NCBI RefSeq assembly: GCF_005869845.1
Contig: NZ_VAWF01000004.1
Coordinates: forward strand, 62,001-126,000
DNA: 64,000 nt
Direction: 5' to 3'
DNA from: Fodinibius saliphilus
GTDB taxonomy: Bacteria; Bacteroidota; Rhodothermia; Balneolales; Balneolaceae
This document shows, piece by piece, positions 18,239 through 26,062 of this stretch. Both the position numbers and the translations under genes were made by a program. Below the pieces are notes generated by a model. It had not been told where the DNA came from and did not search any database. It worked only from the letters and a program-made list of their open reading frames with translations. The number at the start of each line of letters is the position of its first letter. Within the stretch, counting starts at the first letter, position 1.

Positions 18239-19360
18239 ATGTTTATGCGATGCCTAATGATCGCTTCATTACGTAATATTCTGCTTGGACTTTTGGCTAT
18301 CTGTTGGTCAACATCACTTCTAGTGGCTCAGAATACTCATTCTGAGGGTGAACCGGGCCAACCACTAGCCCAACAGATATATGTCTGTAACCAGGGACAG
18401 GCAACACTCAGTGTTATTGATGTGAAGTCCAATAAGGTTGTCGATAAAATTGATCTCCAGAAGCTTGGCTTTTCGGCAAACGCAAAACCGCACCATACCA
18501 TAGCCGAACCGGATGGGTCCCATTGGTATGTGACCCTGATTGGTGAAAATCGTGTTCTTAAATTTAATCGGGACAATAAACTGGTTGGGCAAACCGAGAT
18601 AGAAGTTCCCGGCCTTCTCAGTTTACACCCGCGGCGAGACCTACTACTTGTCGGTCGATCGATGAGTGCCGTCAATCCTCCACAGAGTATTGGCCTTATT
18701 CGTCGTTCTGATATGTCGCTCATAAAAGAGGTCCCGACTTTCTTTAGGCGCCCTCACGCCATTGCCAGCTCTCCCAAGAATAACTGGGTTTATGTAGCAA
18801 GCCTGGCTGAAAATCAGATTTTTTCATATAACCTCGAAACTGATCAAACGAATCTGACAACCCTTGATGGACAGCAGACACATGTATTCGTTGATTTTAC
18901 CATCTCTCCCGACGGTAATACAATGGTGGCAACGGGACAAATGACTGGACAAGCACTTATTTTTGACCTGAGTGATCCAACCTCACCAACTCTAGAAGAT
19001 ACTGTTGAAGCTGGTGCTCAACCCTGGCACCCGGTTTTTTCACCTGATGGCCAGTTTGTCTATTTTGGCAATAAAGAAGATCATACTGTTACAGCAGTGG
19101 ATATGGAGGCACGCAGAGTAGCCACAATTATTGAAGGTAATGGTATTGCACAGCCGCATGGAAGCGCACTTTCTGCAGATGGACATTACCTGTATATCTC
19201 AAATAACAATCGAAAAGGGACATACCAGCCAAGCCACTCCTCCTCTACTTCTGATCTGCCCGGAACTATTACTGTAATCAATACCAAAACTTACGAAATT
19301 GAAAAGGTAATCGAAGTGGGAACCTACGCAACGGGTATTGGCACAAACGCACGGCACTAG
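18239..19360 (+). CDS. YncE-like (YVTN-type) beta-propeller protein, exported
   Basis: About 374 residues with a signal peptide ending SLLVAQ. The body is a seven-blade YVTN/YncE-type propeller: IYVCNQGQATLSVIDVKSN, ENRVLKFNRD, NWVYVASLAENQIFSYNLE, FTISPDGNTMVATGQ, VFSPDGQFVYFGNKEDHTV and YLYISNNNRKGTY, ending with TVINTKTYEIEKVIEVG. I chose the ATG at 18239 over the TTG three bases earlier; later in-frame ATGs at 18245 and 18257 are possible. Propellers of this type are exported binding scaffolds in varied pathways; the partner is unknown. It lies between two other exported repeat proteins. Confidence 0.85.
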   Translation: MFMRCLMIASLRNILLGLLAICWSTSLLVAQNTHSEGEPGQPLAQQIYVCNQGQATLSVIDVKSNKVVDKIDLQKLGFSANAKPHHTIAEPDGSHWYVTLIGENRVLKFNRDNKLVGQTEIEVPGLLSLHPRRDLLLVGRSMSAVNPPQSIGLIRRSDMSLIKEVPTFFRRPHAIASSPKNNWVYVASLAENQIFSYNLETDQTNLTTLDGQQTHVFVDFTISPDGNTMVATGQMTGQALIFDLSDPTSPTLEDTVEAGAQPWHPVFSPDGQFVYFGNKEDHTVTAVDMEARRVATIIEGNGIAQPHGSALSADGHYLYISNNNRKGTYQPSHSSSTSDLPGTITVINTKTYEIEKVIEVGTYATGIGTNARH

Positions 19361-19430
19361 TACGGAGTAGACACCAGACATTAGTCTCTCGGCTTATTTC
19401 CCGCAATAGTTTCTAATTTATTCCAAGAAA

Positions 19431-21272
19431 ATGCCATATCGAACGTTCAGCGATCTACTTCTCTTCTCCATCATACTTATTTTAATATCCGGCTGTAGCG
19501 GCACTCGTTCCACAAGCCAACAAAATGGAGGTCCCGGTCAGACAGTTACAGCGTTTCATCGGGTTGTAACTCCCTTCCCCGTTTATGACAGTAATGGGGA
19601 GCTAGTCGACCAACCATTTCTGGGCGGCTTTAATAACCCACGCCCCCAGTTTGTTGATATTGATGGGGATAATGATCCCGACCTATTTGTCCAGGAAAGC
19701 TCGAATAAACTTATGTATTTCGAAAATTCCTCTTCTAAATCATCATTCCCCCTTAGTTGGCAAACTGACAAATTCCGCAATCTTGATATCGGGGAATGGT
19801 TTCGTTTTGCCGATATGGATCAAGATGGAGATATGGACCTGCTTGCCGAACAACCTTACAGCTACATCCGGTATTATCGCAATGATGGATCAACAGAACA
19901 ACCCGACTTTACCCTTGCAGCTGACACACTCAAAAATGCAAATGGGAAGCCCCTTTTCTCCGATCGTCAAAATATTCCTAATATAACGGATATTGATTGT
20001 GACGGATATCTTGATCTCTTTATCGGTCGGCTGGATGGCACTGTTATGCGCTATGAATCAATCGGTCTAGACAATAAAGGTATCCCCCAATTTGAGCTTG
20101 TCAGCAAACGTTTTGAAGGCATCGAGATTGTCAAACAGATCGGTACTATGCATGGAGCAAATACACTTACCTTCATCGATATCGATGGGGACAACGATCA
20201 GGATCTCTTTTGGGGAGATTTCTTTGAACCGAGCCTGCTTCTTGTAGAAAATACGGGCTCGTGTAATAATCCTGTACTGCAGGGAGAGCCGCAACCCTTT
20301 CCTTCCTCAAATCCCGTACAATCAAGCGGCTACAATGCCCCTACCTTTACCGATTGGGGACAAGATGGAGACCTTGATCTATTTATCGGTGTTTTGGGCG
20401 GTGCTTATAATGCGAACCAAACCTTATCGGATAATTTCCACTTTTATGAGCAAAAAGATAACAACTCATTTAAACGACAATCCAAGCGCTTTTTGAACAC
20501 TATCGATATCGGGAATGAAAGCATGCCTGCCATAGGTGATATCGACGGGGATGGGGATGACGACTTGCTTCTTGCCAATAAAATTGACCCGGGGAACCGT
20601 AACACCTCAGTTGTTTATCAGTTTGAAAATAAAAAAGAAGATGGAAAAACATCTTTATACCAACAAGAAACATTAACACTCCCAAATGCTTATCACTACG
20701 CGCCTGCTCTTGGTGACCTCAACGGTGATGGGCGAGATGATCTTTTGCTCGGCACCTGGAAAGGGCGTATCGCTTATTATCAAAACACAATGGAAGGATT
20801 TCAATTAGTAGAGGAATCGTTGGTAGAGCTAGAGCGCGGAAGTAACAGTGCTCCAGTACTGAGCGACCTCGATGGGGATGGAGATTTAGATCTGTTGGCA
20901 GGAAACTCGGGCGGCGGTGTTTATTATTATGAAAACAAGGGCACCCCAACTGAGCCAGCATTTGTACTTAAGAAAGGAGCATTTGCTAATGTTGAAACTA
21001 AGCATCGCAGTACCCCGGAACTGCATGATATTGACGGTGACGGCGATTTAGATCTCTTTTTGGGAAGCAAAATTGAAGGACTACTCTTTTACCGGAATAC
21101 GGGATCGAGCCAGCAACCAATCTTTACTGCAGAAGACCTGCCCCTACCTCTTGAAGCCCCCCGTCTCGCAGCCCCACGTTTCGGTGACCTGGACGGAGAC
21201 GGTAATACTGATTTCTGGTCTGGTGGAAATGGGGGTGGTCTGATCTATTATCAAAGAACCAATCATAAATAA
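19431..21272 (+). CDS. VCBS/FG-GAP repeat lipoprotein
   Basis: A 613-residue lipoprotein whose leader ends LILISGC, with lipid-accepting Cys22. It carries about ten calcium-binding-type repeats of the form DxDGDGDxDLxxG, for example DIDGDNDPDLFV, DMDQDGDMDLL, DIDGDGDDDLLLA, DLNGDGRDDLLLG and DLDGDGNTDFWSG, each followed by a YYxN strand. The pattern indicates an extended or propeller-like FG-GAP/VCBS fold with bound calcium at the cell surface. It is the last of four exported repeat proteins in this stretch. No enzyme domain is visible. Confidence 0.88.
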   Translation: MPYRTFSDLLLFSIILILISGCSGTRSTSQQNGGPGQTVTAFHRVVTPFPVYDSNGELVDQPFLGGFNNPRPQFVDIDGDNDPDLFVQESSNKLMYFENSSSKSSFPLSWQTDKFRNLDIGEWFRFADMDQDGDMDLLAEQPYSYIRYYRNDGSTEQPDFTLAADTLKNANGKPLFSDRQNIPNITDIDCDGYLDLFIGRLDGTVMRYESIGLDNKGIPQFELVSKRFEGIEIVKQIGTMHGANTLTFIDIDGDNDQDLFWGDFFEPSLLLVENTGSCNNPVLQGEPQPFPSSNPVQSSGYNAPTFTDWGQDGDLDLFIGVLGGAYNANQTLSDNFHFYEQKDNNSFKRQSKRFLNTIDIGNESMPAIGDIDGDGDDDLLLANKIDPGNRNTSVVYQFENKKEDGKTSLYQQETLTLPNAYHYAPALGDLNGDGRDDLLLGTWKGRIAYYQNTMEGFQLVEESLVELERGSNSAPVLSDLDGDGDLDLLAGNSGGGVYYYENKGTPTEPAFVLKKGAFANVETKHRSTPELHDIDGDGDLDLFLGSKIEGLLFYRNTGSSQQPIFTAEDLPLPLEAPRLAAPRFGDLDGDGNTDFWSGGNGGGLIYYQRTNHK

Positions 21273-21466
21273 CACGCTTTAATAAACAGAACGTACGTCT
21301 ACCGGCGTCAAATAGTTCGACTGAAAATTCTTCCTAAGGGAGTAATGTTCAAAATATTTGGTCCCGAGATAATTCGACATCCCAAAATGGAATGATTGAT
21401 TTTGTAAATCAGGTTATACATCCTACTTTCAGAAAAATAAAAATTTAACGCTGATAACTTATCGCT

Positions 21467-22222
21467 ATGAAAATTGTAATGTCTCCGGCTAAGTCACTGG
21501 ATTATGATTCTGAACTCCCTACTGATAAAGCTACACAACCACGCTTTTTAGACGAAGCAGAAATATTAAATAATAAACTGGCCCAGATGTCAAAAGATGA
21601 GCTCAAAGAGCTTATGGATATCAGCCAGAACCTAGCCGACCTGAACTACGAGCGCTATCAAAAGTTTTCTACACCTTTTACCAAAGAGAATGCGCGTCCC
21701 TGTATCTACGCCTTTAACGGTTCTGCTTTCAAAGAGCTCGATGCTCATAGCATAGAGAACATCGATACCATGCAAAACAGCTTGCGTATCCTTTCCGGGA
21801 TGTACGGTACTCTGCGCCCCCTCGACTTAATGCAACCTTATCGTTTAGAGATGGGCACCAAGATGCAGGTAAACGGTCACGACCGTCTTTATGATTTCTG
21901 GGACGATAGTCTAACCGAAGCGTTAAATGATGAGCTTGAAGATGATGAACTGTTTGTGAATCTGGCCAGTAAAGAGTACTTCAAGGCCCTGCAACCAGAC
22001 GATATAAAAGTGGATGTAATCACCCCCAAATTCAAAGATTTTAAAAACGGAACTTTGAAGACTATTGGTTTCTATTCCAAGAAAAACCGGGGAACAATGG
22101 CTCGTTACCTCATCAAAAATGACGTAAGCACCTACGATGGCCTGCTAGGTTTTAACGGCAATGATTATAGTTACAGCGAAGAACATACCGAAGACAAAAC
22201 CGAACCTGTCTTTATTCGATAA
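21467..22222 (+). CDS. yaaA: Peroxide stress protein YaaA
   Basis: A 251-residue cytoplasmic protein of the YaaA (DUF328/UPF0246) family. The family start MKIVMSPAKSLDY and the internal NGSAFKELDA, LRILSGMYGTLRPLDLMQPYRLEMG and FWDDSLTEALN blocks are intact. YaaA limits damage by hydrogen peroxide, in Escherichia coli by lowering free iron, and the family can bind DNA. The length is standard. A strong terminator follows the stop codon and isolates the gene from the CRISPR array beyond. Confidence 0.95.
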   Translation: MKIVMSPAKSLDYDSELPTDKATQPRFLDEAEILNNKLAQMSKDELKELMDISQNLADLNYERYQKFSTPFTKENARPCIYAFNGSAFKELDAHSIENIDTMQNSLRILSGMYGTLRPLDLMQPYRLEMGTKMQVNGHDRLYDFWDDSLTEALNDELEDDELFVNLASKEYFKALQPDDIKVDVITPKFKDFKNGTLKTIGFYSKKNRGTMARYLIKNDVSTYDGLLGFNGNDYSYSEEHTEDKTEPVFIR

Positions 22223-22229
22223 TAGATCA

Positions 22230-22269
22230 AGTACGGACGTATTGCGATACGTCCGTACTACCATTTTTT
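22230..22269 (+). terminator. Rho-independent terminator of yaaA
   Basis: AGTACGGACGTAT (22230-22242) and ATACGTCCGTACT (22247-22259) form a perfect 13-bp stem around TGCG, followed by ACCATTTTTT. This is the strongest plus-strand terminator in the window and lies 8 bp after the yaaA stop. Confidence 0.9.
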
Positions 22270-22338
22270 CCAAAAGTCATAGGTTTAAGGCTGGGAAGTT
22301 ATAGGTTGTATGTATCATCGTCCGTTGATCGTCAAATT

Positions 22339-22563
22339 ATTTCAATTCCTATAAGGTGCTATTAAAAGGGGTATCTTCAGATTGATGATGGCGTTGTAGT
22401 TGGATTTCAATTCCTATAAGGTGCTATTAAAAGAAGGCTAAAGATGCAACACGGGATGGGAATGCTGGATTTCAATTCCTATAAGGTGCTATTAAAAGTT
22501 TTCTGGCTTTTTTTGATACATAGTATTTAATAGATTTCAATTCCTATAAGGTGCTATTAAAAG
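22339..22563 (-). CRISPR. CRISPR array 1, 4 repeats and 3 spacers
   Basis: Four identical 30-bp repeats start at 22339, 22404, 22469 and 22534, with three 35-bp spacers. On the plus strand each repeat begins ATTTCAATTCCTATAAGG and ends GCTATTAAAAG. The reverse complement ends ATTGAAAT, the 3' end expected of type I-A/I-B repeats that gives the crRNA 5' handle, so the array is read on the minus strand from the cas2 side. The position just downstream of cas2 and its leader is typical. The repeats differ from array 2 at one base (A instead of C in the CCTnTAAGG core). Confidence 0.97.
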
Positions 22564-22777
22564 CCGTGGTAGAACCACGGTTTATAGTGCCTATATTGTG
22601 ACTTTGAATCCTAAAAATCAATATTTTATCGTCTACTCTTATTTTTGCAAATACCCTATACCCATGACGACCCATTATTTTACCGCCTGAATGATGTAAA
22701 CAGGGATTTCAATCTCATTAGGGCATTCACCAAAAATATTTAGTTGTATAAGAGATAGGCCGACGACAAAAAGCCAA
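22564..22777 (-). promoter_or_regulatory. Leader of CRISPR array 1
   Basis: The AT-rich region between cas2 and array 1 serves as leader on the minus strand. Its array-proximal end is a perfect hairpin CCGTGG-TTCTA-CCACGG (22564-22580) directly touching the first repeat. Farther out lies GTCGTCGGCCT (plus 22757-22767), which is also present in the leader of array 2. The cas2 stop is at 22778. Confidence 0.6.
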
Positions 22778-23041
22778 TCAAATAAAGTTATCTGTGCTGT
22801 GCTTTTCAATCCCCAGTACTTCTCGATTTCTCCAGCGCTTGCTGCCCACCCGGTAAATAATAATCGAATCTTCGTCTTCATCCATTAAATCCCGGGCCCG
22901 GTCTTTCAATTCTGCAAGCTGGGCATCGGTCAGCTCCCCTTCAAAAACTGAGTTTTGAACATGATTCAAATACTCTCGCATAATTTTTAGCATTTTCTGC
23001 ACCCTATCTACATTTACGTCATAAACAAGTATATAATACAT
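22778..23041 (-). CDS. cas2: CRISPR-associated endonuclease Cas2
   Basis: An 87-residue Cas2 of the ferredoxin-like fold, starting MYYILVYDVNVDRVQKMLKI, with the conserved Asp8 of the VYDV strand and the YLNHVQNSVFEGELTDAQ segment. Cas2 dimers bridge two Cas1 dimers in the integrase that adds new spacers. It follows cas1 after 36 bp and precedes the leader of array 1, so the adaptation module and an array are adjacent. Confidence 0.97.
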   Translation of the reverse strand: MYYILVYDVNVDRVQKMLKIMREYLNHVQNSVFEGELTDAQLAELKDRARDLMDEDEDSIIIYRVGSKRWRNREVLGIEKHSTDNFI

Positions 23042-23077
23042 GGATATAATTTATTGAATTTCATGGTTACTCCTATC

Positions 23078-24172
23078 CTACCACCAGGCTTTGAACGGTT
23101 CGTATGGCTCGGCGCCGGTCAGGTGTTTGACTAATTTGTAGCACTCCATCCGAATAAGTCGGCGGTATGAGACTTTCCGGTCTAGCTTGCGGTGCATGAT
23201 AGTAGTCTGTAATTTTTCTTCGAAGGTTTTTACAAACGTTTTTCGTCCCTTTTCGGACAGGTGACAAAAGTTAAGAGATTCATCAAAATCGGTGTGCTGT
23301 ATGCGGCGCTGATTAAGACAGGTAAAAATAACGCGATCGGCTAGCAGCGGTTTAAAGATTTCGGCCAAATCAAGGGCCAGTGAATAACGGCGGTCGCCGG
23401 GTTCATGAAGGTACGAAACGAGCGGTGAGAGTTGTGTCCGATAAATTTCAGTCAGGCAGGTGGTATACACCATCGAATTGCCAAACGATATTAAGGCATT
23501 TACGGCATTATCCGGCGGCTGTCGCACGCGTTTTTCAAAATCATATTTATCACCCAGTATCGTTGGAAATGCCTGGTAATATGCCTGCCGAATATTTCCT
23601 TCCATCCCCATAAGCTCACTGATATCTTTAGCCAACGGTACTTTTTCGAGTATCTCTTCAACCTTTTCTATCGACTCACTTACATTACCGGCCCGGCCAT
23701 CATAATATTTAAGATTACGTAACATATTGTAGGCAGCTCCCTGTACCAGCTGCAGAGCTATACGCATTCGCTTTTTATGCTTTTTGTAGTGATCAACCTG
23801 GTCGACTAACAAAAATCCGCTCAACAAATATTCCCGCGGGTAGTAACTGCCATTGTAATGACCGTAGTAATTAAAAAGATGCGCAGGAATATTATTTTTG
23901 GTCAAGAATTGAAGCATCCGGGCATTAAAATTAATCTCACTGAATATCATCAGCGAATCCACATCATCAACGGGAATAACCCGTTTGTTGGGCGAATCAA
24001 ACTCCTTTTTAAATTCTCCGGCTTTGGTGATCAACTCCCACTCTGTCGGAGCCTCCTTCGTCTGTCCGGCTTCTTCCATCAGTTCTTCCTCTTCATCATA
24101 CGGCAAAAAGAAGATTGTATTCTGCTTGCGCATCAACTTGCCGGATGAAAAAATGTAATAGGGTCTTTTCAT
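23078..24172 (-). CDS. cas1: CRISPR-associated integrase Cas1 (with acidic N-terminal insertion)
   Basis: A 364-residue Cas1, the catalytic subunit of spacer integration. The three metal ligands are visible: Glu191 in GMEGNIRQ, His256 in YLHEPGD and Glu271 in LAEIFKP. The N-terminal beta domain starts MKRPYYIFSSGKLMRKQNTI but is then interrupted by about 38 extra residues (about 25-62), rich in Glu (PYDEEEELMEEAGQ), before the usual IPVDDVDSLMIF strand. Most Cas1 of this group are about 330 residues, so this insertion accounts for the extra length. The start lies 8 bp after the inverted repeat that bounds the four-helix-bundle cassette. It is followed by cas2. Confidence 0.97.
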   Translation of the reverse strand: MKRPYYIFSSGKLMRKQNTIFFLPYDEEEELMEEAGQTKEAPTEWELITKAGEFKKEFDSPNKRVIPVDDVDSLMIFSEINFNARMLQFLTKNNIPAHLFNYYGHYNGSYYPREYLLSGFLLVDQVDHYKKHKKRMRIALQLVQGAAYNMLRNLKYYDGRAGNVSESIEKVEEILEKVPLAKDISELMGMEGNIRQAYYQAFPTILGDKYDFEKRVRQPPDNAVNALISFGNSMVYTTCLTEIYRTQLSPLVSYLHEPGDRRYSLALDLAEIFKPLLADRVIFTCLNQRRIQHTDFDESLNFCHLSEKGRKTFVKTFEEKLQTTIMHRKLDRKVSYRRLIRMECYKLVKHLTGAEPYEPFKAWW

Positions 24173-24179
24173 TGATTAT

Positions 24180-24688
24180 GGAATTGATGAATTGTTGAAT
24201 TATTAATTTGATGATTTGATAAATTATTGATTTAATTCTTGAGGCGTTTTCCAACTGTTTTTCGAAATGCTGCCATTATAGCGAGTATTTCTTTTGCTTC
24301 GCTAACAAGAGTCTCAATTTGATTCTTTCTTTTTAATCCAGATTCCATTACAAGCTTAAGCCAAAATAGAACTTCATCCGCCTCTTCAACGACAATACAT
24401 AACTTTGCATAAAAAGCACGATCTGAACGTGCCCGACAAGCTGCCCTATAGTTTGCTCCTACGGATGTGCCACATCGCAACAGTTGGTGCCCAATAACTT
24501 TCGCCTCTTCCGTTTTGGGTAATGTTTTATTTAGCTTTATGATAGCTAAAGCTAACTTTTTAGTTCTTTCCTTAAGCCTGTCAACGCTATCAAAATCAAT
24601 AGTTTTATTCATTTTGCGCCCTCTTCATTTTCCGTTTTAGGCATTACTTACATTCAATAACTCGATGATTCAACAATTCAATAATTCC
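24180..24688. mobile_element. Putative four-helix-bundle cassette bounded by 25-bp inverted repeats
   Basis: The gene at 24232-24612 lies between two imperfect inverted repeats, 24180-24204 and 24664-24688, that match at 21 of 25 positions and share the core TGAATTGTTGAAT. The right repeat begins within the cas4 stop codon and the left ends 7 bp before the cas1 start, so the cassette occupies exactly the cas4-cas1 junction. No transposase is encoded in it. The mobile nature is inferred from this boundary. Confidence 0.5.
24232..24612 (-). CDS. Four-helix-bundle protein (S23/IVP-like)
   Basis: A 126-residue, almost all-helical protein of the family typified by 23S rRNA intervening-sequence proteins: LKERTKKLALAIIKLNKTLP, GHQLLRCGTSVGANYRAACRA with the hallmark Ser-x-Gly-x-Asn-x-x-Ala, then AKLCIVVEEADEVLFWLKLV. 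Members occur as 23S rRNA intervening-sequence proteins, as Avd in diversity-generating retroelements, and as orphan genes in Bacteroidota. No reverse transcriptase is nearby. It interrupts the cas operon between cas4 and cas1 with the same orientation and is bounded by inverted repeats. No function in CRISPR immunity is known to me, and cargo status is more likely. Confidence 0.88.
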   Translation of the reverse strand: MNKTIDFDSVDRLKERTKKLALAIIKLNKTLPKTEEAKVIGHQLLRCGTSVGANYRAACRARSDRAFYAKLCIVVEEADEVLFWLKLVMESGLKRKNQIETLVSEAKEILAIMAAFRKTVGKRLKN

Positions 24689-25248
24689 TAGCTGTAGCAC
24701 AATTCATTGTACGAGCAGTATTTACAGATATCCCATTCTACGGTTTTCGGTGGTTTTTCCCGGTTTTTAATCTTCCGAATATTGGGGATGATCTTCTGCT
24801 CAAGGGTCTTCCGGTCCGTATCAGATAAAATTACCGTTTTTGTTTTCCGCATTTTCGGATAGTTCAGCTCCCCTATATATCCCCTTTTGCTGGGTTGATC
24901 GGTGAATTCCTCGCCAGAAGATTCGTCTGCCATATCCAACCCCTTCTGCTCCAGATACCACATATAATATTTGAGCTGCCATTCGTGGGCCTGCTCCATA
25001 CTGCTGGATTTTTTGACCTCGTGGATCACCTTTTTATCGTGATCGATCCAGTCTACTTTGATAACGCCATCTACACTCACCTCTTTCTTTTTGCGCTTGT
25101 AGCTGGTCTTGTGGATATGCCGCCCCATTCGCACGGCATCACTGTCGTGCTCGCACTGTATGTTATGCGTAAAGAACCACAGCTTGCGGGCACAAATAAA
25201 GTAGTAAGCTATTTCGGTGCCGGTGATTGGTTTCTCTTCGGTATCCAT
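24688..25248 (-). CDS. cas4: CRISPR-associated exonuclease Cas4
   Basis: A 186-residue RecB-like nuclease with an iron-sulfur cluster. One cluster cysteine is in FICARKLW (Cys19) and three are at the C-terminus in CKYCSYNELC. Nuclease residues are in VDWID, HEVKKSS and the QhxxY-type HEWQLKYYMWYLE. Cas4 trims prespacers and selects the PAM end before Cas1-Cas2 integration. It starts 12 bp from a REP palindrome on one side, and its stop codon touches the inverted repeat of the four-helix cassette on the other, so it sits between the two inserted elements. Confidence 0.95.
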   Translation of the reverse strand: MDTEEKPITGTEIAYYFICARKLWFFTHNIQCEHDSDAVRMGRHIHKTSYKRKKKEVSVDGVIKVDWIDHDKKVIHEVKKSSSMEQAHEWQLKYYMWYLEQKGLDMADESSGEEFTDQPSKRGYIGELNYPKMRKTKTVILSDTDRKTLEQKIIPNIRKIKNREKPPKTVEWDICKYCSYNELCYS

Positions 25249-25260
25249 AATTTTGTATAG

Positions 25261-25293
25261 AATCCTCGAAGGTTTCTAAAACCTTCGAGGATT
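25261..25293. repeat. REP-like palindrome, flank 1 of the RAYT gene
   Basis: A perfect palindrome with 15-bp arms (AATCCTCGAAGGTTT and its complement) around CTA, 33 bp in all, lying between the cas4 start and the transposase stop. The same 33-bp design occurs within and on the other side of the transposase gene. Confidence 0.75.
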
Positions 25294-25305
25294 TAAGAGT
25301 TTTAA

Positions 25306-25944
25306 TTATTCTTCAAATAATGATACCATATTCCCCGGATCTAAATTCTGATGTATCTGTTCAAAAGCTTCTTGCCCTCCGAACCATGCTATCCCTTCTG
25401 CCTTGTTTATATTGGTACTCCTGTCCACCACATACGCATGCCAACTGCTATGCGGCCAATCATTAATATCTTCTACAAAACCGTGATGTACCGGGTTATT
25501 ATGGATATAAATTATTAAACGGCTAAAATACTGATCAGAGGATACTTTTTTACGGCGAAAGTTGGGAATAAAGAGACTGCCTTTGCGATCGTATTTTTTG
25601 TTATAAGCTTTGGTATAAGCGTTAAAAAGATTGCTAAATTGTTGGGGTATTACTTTTTTCAAACCCCCAAGGTTTCTGAAACCTTGGAGGTTTAAATGAT
25701 CATCCTTTTTATCTCGTAAAAACTCGAATACCTCTTTTTCTTCTCTCACTCTTACCATCAGATGCAGGTGGTTGGGCATCAGGCAATAAGCAAACGTTTC
25801 GATCACTGGATGAACATGATAGGCATACTTCTCAAGAAAGTAGCGGTAGTTCTCCTCTTCCCGGAATAGGTTTTCATCGCCATTCGCATGCGTCCAAATA
25901 TGATACATTTGGCCCGCTTCGAATGGAATCTTCTTCTTTGCCAT
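25306..25944 (-). CDS. REP-associated tyrosine transposase (RAYT, Y1 family)
   Basis: A 212-residue HUH/Y1 transposase of the RAYT type. The HUH pair is in MPNHLHLMV (His59, His61) and the likely nucleophile is Tyr146 in IIYIHNNPV. RAYTs are single-copy domesticated relatives of IS200/IS605 transposases that act on palindromic REP sequences. I start at the ATG at 25942-25944 (MAKKKIPFEAG); a TTG reading at 25977 would begin inside the flanking palindrome. REP-like palindromes flank the gene on both sides, and a third lies in frame within it and encodes residues 84-95. It splits the interference genes (through cas7) from the adaptation genes (cas4-cas1-cas2). Confidence 0.92.
   Translation of the reverse strand: MAKKKIPFEAGQMYHIWTHANGDENLFREEENYRYFLEKYAYHVHPVIETFAYCLMPNHLHLMVRVREEKEVFEFLRDKKDDHLNLQGFRNLGGLKKVIPQQFSNLFNAYTKAYNKKYDRKGSLFIPNFRRKKVSSDQYFSRLIIYIHNNPVHHGFVEDINDWPHSSWHAYVVDRSTNINKAEGIAWFGGQEAFEQIHQNLDPGNMVSLFEE
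25661..25693. repeat. REP-like palindrome inside the RAYT coding sequence
   Basis: A 33-bp palindrome with 16-bp arms and one mismatch around a single T; its core is CCAAGGTTTCTGAAACCTTGG. It lies wholly within the RAYT reading frame, and 33 bp equals 11 codons, so the frame is kept. It encodes LNLQGFRNLGGL, a segment placed between the HUH motif and the QQFSNLFNAYTK helix. Confidence 0.75.
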
Positions 25945-25967
25945 TTGTACTCTCTTTTTGGGTGTTA

Positions 25968-26000
25968 AATCCTCCAAAGTTTACAAATCCCTGGAGGATG
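25968..26000. repeat. REP-like palindrome, flank 2 of the RAYT gene
   Basis: A 33-bp imperfect palindrome beginning AATCCTCC and ending GGAGGAT, similar along its length to the palindrome at 25261-25293. It lies just upstream of the RAYT start codon. Confidence 0.65.
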
Positions 26001-26062
26001 ATAACCTATCAACTGGCCCCAACCGAGGTTTGGTTTTCGTAATCGAAGGATTGAAAAATTGC

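Noticed and set aside
24232-24612. Diversity-generating retroelement accessory protein (Avd)
   Set aside because: The fold is similar, but no reverse transcriptase, template repeat or variable repeat is nearby.
25945-25977. TTG start for RAYT
   Set aside because: It would begin in the flanking REP palindrome; the ATG at 25944 gives the usual N-terminus.
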